Shown one piece after another: positions 5,920 through 8,007 of a DNA stretch of 8,007 nt. The stretch is taken from positions 1 through 8,007 of the forward strand of contig JADYYC010000288.1 of assembly GCA_020853835.1 (NCBI GenBank). The letters are read 5' to 3'. Position numbers and translations under genes: made by a program. The first letter of the stretch is position 1; every line of letters begins with the position of its first letter. Below the pieces are notes generated by a model, which was given only the letters and a program-made list of their open reading frames with translations, was not told the DNA's origin and made no database searches. Origin of the DNA: Anaerolineales bacterium (GTDB lineage: Bacteria > Chloroflexota > Anaerolineae > Anaerolineales > UBA4823).

Positions 5920-7011
5920 CTAATACTGCATTAAGTTGTGGATGGCGCCGACCACGTCTGCCGTTGTCGGCCACATGCCGTTCTCCAATGAATCAGCGAA
6001 AGGCACGGGTGAGAAACGCCCCGCCAGCCTCTGGATAGGCGCTTTGAGATAATCGAAGGCCTGTTCCATCGCCACCATGGCCCATTCCCCTGTCGGGCCG
6101 TATGACCGGGAGGCCTCCGCAACCACCAGCAGCCTCCCCGTCTTGCGCGTCGAGGCGCCAATGGTTTCCTCGTCCAGAGGGCTGACCGTCCGGACATCCA
6201 CCACTTCAACGCTGACGCCTTCGGGCTCAAGGAGCTGGGCTACCGCCATTGCGTGCCAGACCATATACCCGGAAGCGACCACGGTCACATCGCTGCCCTC
6301 CCGCTTTACATCGCATTTTCCAATGGGTAAGACGTACTCTTCCTCGGGGACAAGGCCCTTGAAGGAGTAGAGCAGCTTGTGCTCCAGGAAGATCACGGGA
6401 TTGTCGTCTCTGATGGCGGCTTTTAAGAGCCCTTTTGCGTCATAGGGCGTGGAAGGCAGCAGCACCTTCAAGCCCGGAATATGGGCATACCAGACCTCCA
6501 GGCTCTGCGAGTGCTGGGCGGCGGTGCTTTTCCCCGCCCCTCCACCCTGGGGCATCCGCAGGACCCATGGCACCCTGGCCTGTCCGCCGGTCATCAAGTG
6601 CAGCTTGGCTGCCTGATTTGCGATCTGGTCCATGGCCAGGCCGGAAAAATCGACAAACATGATCTCGGCCACGGGGCGCATCCCAACCAGCGCTGCTCCG
6701 GTTGCCGCTCCAACGATGGAGTTCTCCGAAATCGGCGTGTTTCGCACCCGTTCCGGCCCGAACCGGTCGAACAGGGTCCGGGTGACGCCAAACGCGCCGC
6801 CGTGTTTGCCGATGTCTTCGCCGAGGAGAAAGACGCGCGGGTCGCGCTCCATCTCCTCAGCCAGCGCTTCACGAATAGCCTCCGCCATGGTCTTTTCCGT
6901 GGCTGGCGTACCAGCCGGAACCTGGACAATTAAGTCTGACGACATCACGGGTGATTTTGCGCCAAGTGATACTGCATCTCGCGTGGGTGTGGTCATCTTC
7001 TGGCTCTCCAT
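5920..7011 (-). CDS. 2-oxo acid dehydrogenase E1 component, beta subunit (AcoB/PdhB-like)
   Basis: This is the partner of the alpha subunit above. It supplies the pyrimidine-binding half of the ThDP site and the face that docks to E2. Residues 40 to 363 form the transketolase pyrimidine domain plus the C-terminal transketolase domain. Landmarks are LGEDIG (63-68), TPISENSIVGAATG (92-105, with the conserved catalytic Glu96), the MPQGGGAG segment (153-160), QHSQSLE (166-172), and the VDVRTVSPLD region of the C-terminal domain. At 363 residues it is about 35 longer than typical E1 beta (around 325), because some 38 poorly conserved residues precede the TMAEAIREAL helix. Three starts are possible: Met1 (7011, overlapping the alpha stop), Met6 (6996, with GGAG 9 nt upstream) and Met23. 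Met1 is kept because of the TAATG coupling. The stop is TAG. The next gene follows after 16 nt. Confidence 0.93.
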   Translation of the reverse strand: MESQKMTTPTRDAVSLGAKSPVMSSDLIVQVPAGTPATEKTMAEAIREALAEEMERDPRVFLLGEDIGKHGGAFGVTRTLFDRFGPERVRNTPISENSIVGAATGAALVGMRPVAEIMFVDFSGLAMDQIANQAAKLHLMTGGQARVPWVLRMPQGGGAGKSTAAQHSQSLEVWYAHIPGLKVLLPSTPYDAKGLLKAAIRDDNPVIFLEHKLLYSFKGLVPEEEYVLPIGKCDVKREGSDVTVVASGYMVWHAMAVAQLLEPEGVSVEVVDVRTVSPLDEETIGASTRKTGRLLVVAEASRSYGPTGEWAMVAMEQAFDYLKAPIQRLAGRFSPVPFADSLENGMWPTTADVVGAIHNLMQY

Positions 7012-7973
7012 TATGCGTAGATATAGTCCATCGCCGTCGCCGGGTCGGGCATCGGCGCGCTGCGGGCGAATTCCACTGCGGCCACCATCCTGGCGGCCTC
7101 TGCGGATTGGATCTCCTGGAGCTCTTCCGGCGTGGCTGTGCCGTCGCTGGTCAACACCTCCGCAAAACGCACAATCGGGTCTTTTTGGCGCTGGGCGTTC
7201 ACTTCTTCCCGGCTGCGGTAGACCTCGGGTTCGCCCGCATAATGACCTTCAATGCGATAGCTTTCCGTCACCAGGAGCGTGGGCCCGTCGCCGCGGCGCG
7301 CCCGCGCCACGGCCTCATGTGCTGCCGCATAGACCGCCAGGACGTCGAACCCATCCACATTGACGCCGGGGATCCCGTACCCTGCCGCGCGGACCGACAG
7401 GTCATCGGTCGATACCGCGTCACGATAATAGGTCGAAACGGCGTATTTGTTGTTCTCCACCACAAAGATCACGGGCAGCTTCCAGATGGCCGCCATGTTT
7501 AGCGATTCGTGAAAATTACCCGTGCTTGTCCCGCCATCTCCGGTGAAGGGAACCGCCACGCTGTCCTTCCCCTGCATGCGAAACCCCAGGGCAGCCCCCA
7601 CCGCGATCGGGATGCCCGACCCCACCACCGCCAGCGCCCCCAGGCTGCCGGTGTCGAAAGCCGCGATGTGCATCGAACCTCCGCGGCCCCGGCAGTAGCC
7701 GGCCTCTTTGCCGAATATCTCAGCCATCATGCGCGCCGGGTCCGCCCCTTTGGCGATGTTATGACCATGGCTGCGGTGAGTCCCCGCAATCAGGTCGTCC
7801 GGGCGCAGAGCCATACAGACCCCTACGCCCGAGGCCTCCTGGCCAATATATGGATGTACCGTGCCTTTGATCAGGCCGCGTTTAAAGACATCCATCGCAG
7901 CCAGTTCGAATTCCCGGATTCTCACCATCCGGCGGTACATCTCCAATTTGAATTCAGTTGTCAGGCTTTCCAA
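7011..7973 (-). CDS. 2-oxo acid dehydrogenase E1 component, alpha subunit (acetoin/pyruvate dehydrogenase type, AcoA/PdhA-like)
   Basis: This is the ThDP-binding subunit of a heterotetrameric E1, which decarboxylates a 2-oxo acid (or cleaves acetoin) and passes the acyl group to lipoyl-E2 in the cytoplasm. Its 320 residues are normal for the family. Visible landmarks are HRSHGH (66-71), the GRGGSMH segment (96-102), and the ThDP/Mg motif running from GDGGTSTGNFHESLN (from 145) to ENN (173-175). The loop with EGHYAGEPEVYR (242-253) resembles acetoin dehydrogenase E1 alpha more than classic PdhA, but substrate cannot be decided from it. The start is TTG at 7973: AAAGGAG at 7982-7988 sits 8 nt upstream, while the first in-frame ATG is codon 12 and would cut into the N-terminal helix. 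It is the first gene visible here. Its stop TAA shares one base with the next ATG (TAATG), so E1 beta is probably translationally coupled. Family is sure; acetoin, pyruvate or another oxo acid is open. Confidence 0.93.
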   Translation of the reverse strand: MESLTTEFKLEMYRRMVRIREFELAAMDVFKRGLIKGTVHPYIGQEASGVGVCMALRPDDLIAGTHRSHGHNIAKGADPARMMAEIFGKEAGYCRGRGGSMHIAAFDTGSLGALAVVGSGIPIAVGAALGFRMQGKDSVAVPFTGDGGTSTGNFHESLNMAAIWKLPVIFVVENNKYAVSTYYRDAVSTDDLSVRAAGYGIPGVNVDGFDVLAVYAAAHEAVARARRGDGPTLLVTESYRIEGHYAGEPEVYRSREEVNAQRQKDPIVRFAEVLTSDGTATPEELQEIQSAEAARMVAAVEFARSAPMPDPATAMDYIYA

Positions 7974-7981
7974 GTCTCAAA

Positions 7982-7988
7982 CTCCTTT
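7982..7988 (-). promoter_or_regulatory. Ribosome binding site for the E1 alpha TTG start
   Basis: The minus strand reads AAAGGAG here, followed by an 8-nt spacer and then TTG at 7973. This supports the non-ATG start. Just upstream on the minus strand is an in-frame-capable TAA (within CCCCTAACCC), which could be the stop of a preceding gene, but only 34 bases are available and this is not provable. Confidence 0.6.
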
Positions 7989-8007
7989 CGGGTTAGGGGA
8001 TGCTCAG

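Noticed and set aside
1..8007. CRISPR array, tRNA/rRNA gene, insertion sequence or att site
   Set aside because: No direct repeats with regular spacers, no tRNA-like cloverleaf, no transposase-like frame and no terminal inverted repeats were seen. Coding sequence fills nearly all of the window.

Overview
This window is one tightly packed gene cluster that reads entirely on the minus strand, from right to left. It holds seven complete genes and one cut by the left edge. It looks like the inside of a catabolic operon in a GC-rich bacterium. Start codons include TTG and probably GTG, and several genes have AGGAGG- or GGAGG-type ribosome binding sites. A Chloroflexota-like (Anaerolineae) or similar GC-rich, soil, sediment or gut-type anaerobe is plausible from the gene set, but nothing here fixes the taxon.

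In transcription order: (1) 7973-7011, E1 alpha subunit of an acetoin/pyruvate-type 2-oxo acid dehydrogenase; (2) 7011-5920, E1 beta subunit; (3) 5903-5052, TIM-barrel sugar isomerase/epimerase; (4) 5061-3841, lipoyl-bearing E2 acyltransferase; (5) 3844-2573, iron-type alcohol dehydrogenase; (6) 2538-1666, N-terminal (ThDP-binding) half of a split transketolase; (7) 1669-701, C-terminal half of that transketolase; (8) 665 to beyond position 1, a second TIM-barrel isomerase/epimerase with the tagatose/psicose 3-epimerase signature. Junctions are overlaps of 1, 4, 4 and probably 10 nt, or gaps of 16, 34 and 35 nt. No promoter or terminator is visible inside, so one polycistronic mRNA with translational coupling is likely. 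No stretch over 300 bases lacks a gene.

Taken together, the cluster pairs two separate thiamine diphosphate enzymes, each split over two genes: a dehydrogenase E1 and a transketolase. It adds two ketose/aldose isomerases and an aldehyde or alcohol oxidoreductase. The reasonable inference is breakdown of an unusual sugar or sugar-like compound. Isomerases would shape the carbon skeleton, transketolase would cleave a two-carbon unit onto an acceptor, the alcohol dehydrogenase would adjust an aldehyde or polyol, and E1/E2 would turn a 2-oxo acid or ketol into an acyl-CoA. The substrate cannot be read from sequence. E3 (dihydrolipoamide dehydrogenase), a sugar kinase, a transporter and a regulator are all absent from this window. 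They must lie outside it or be supplied elsewhere in the genome.
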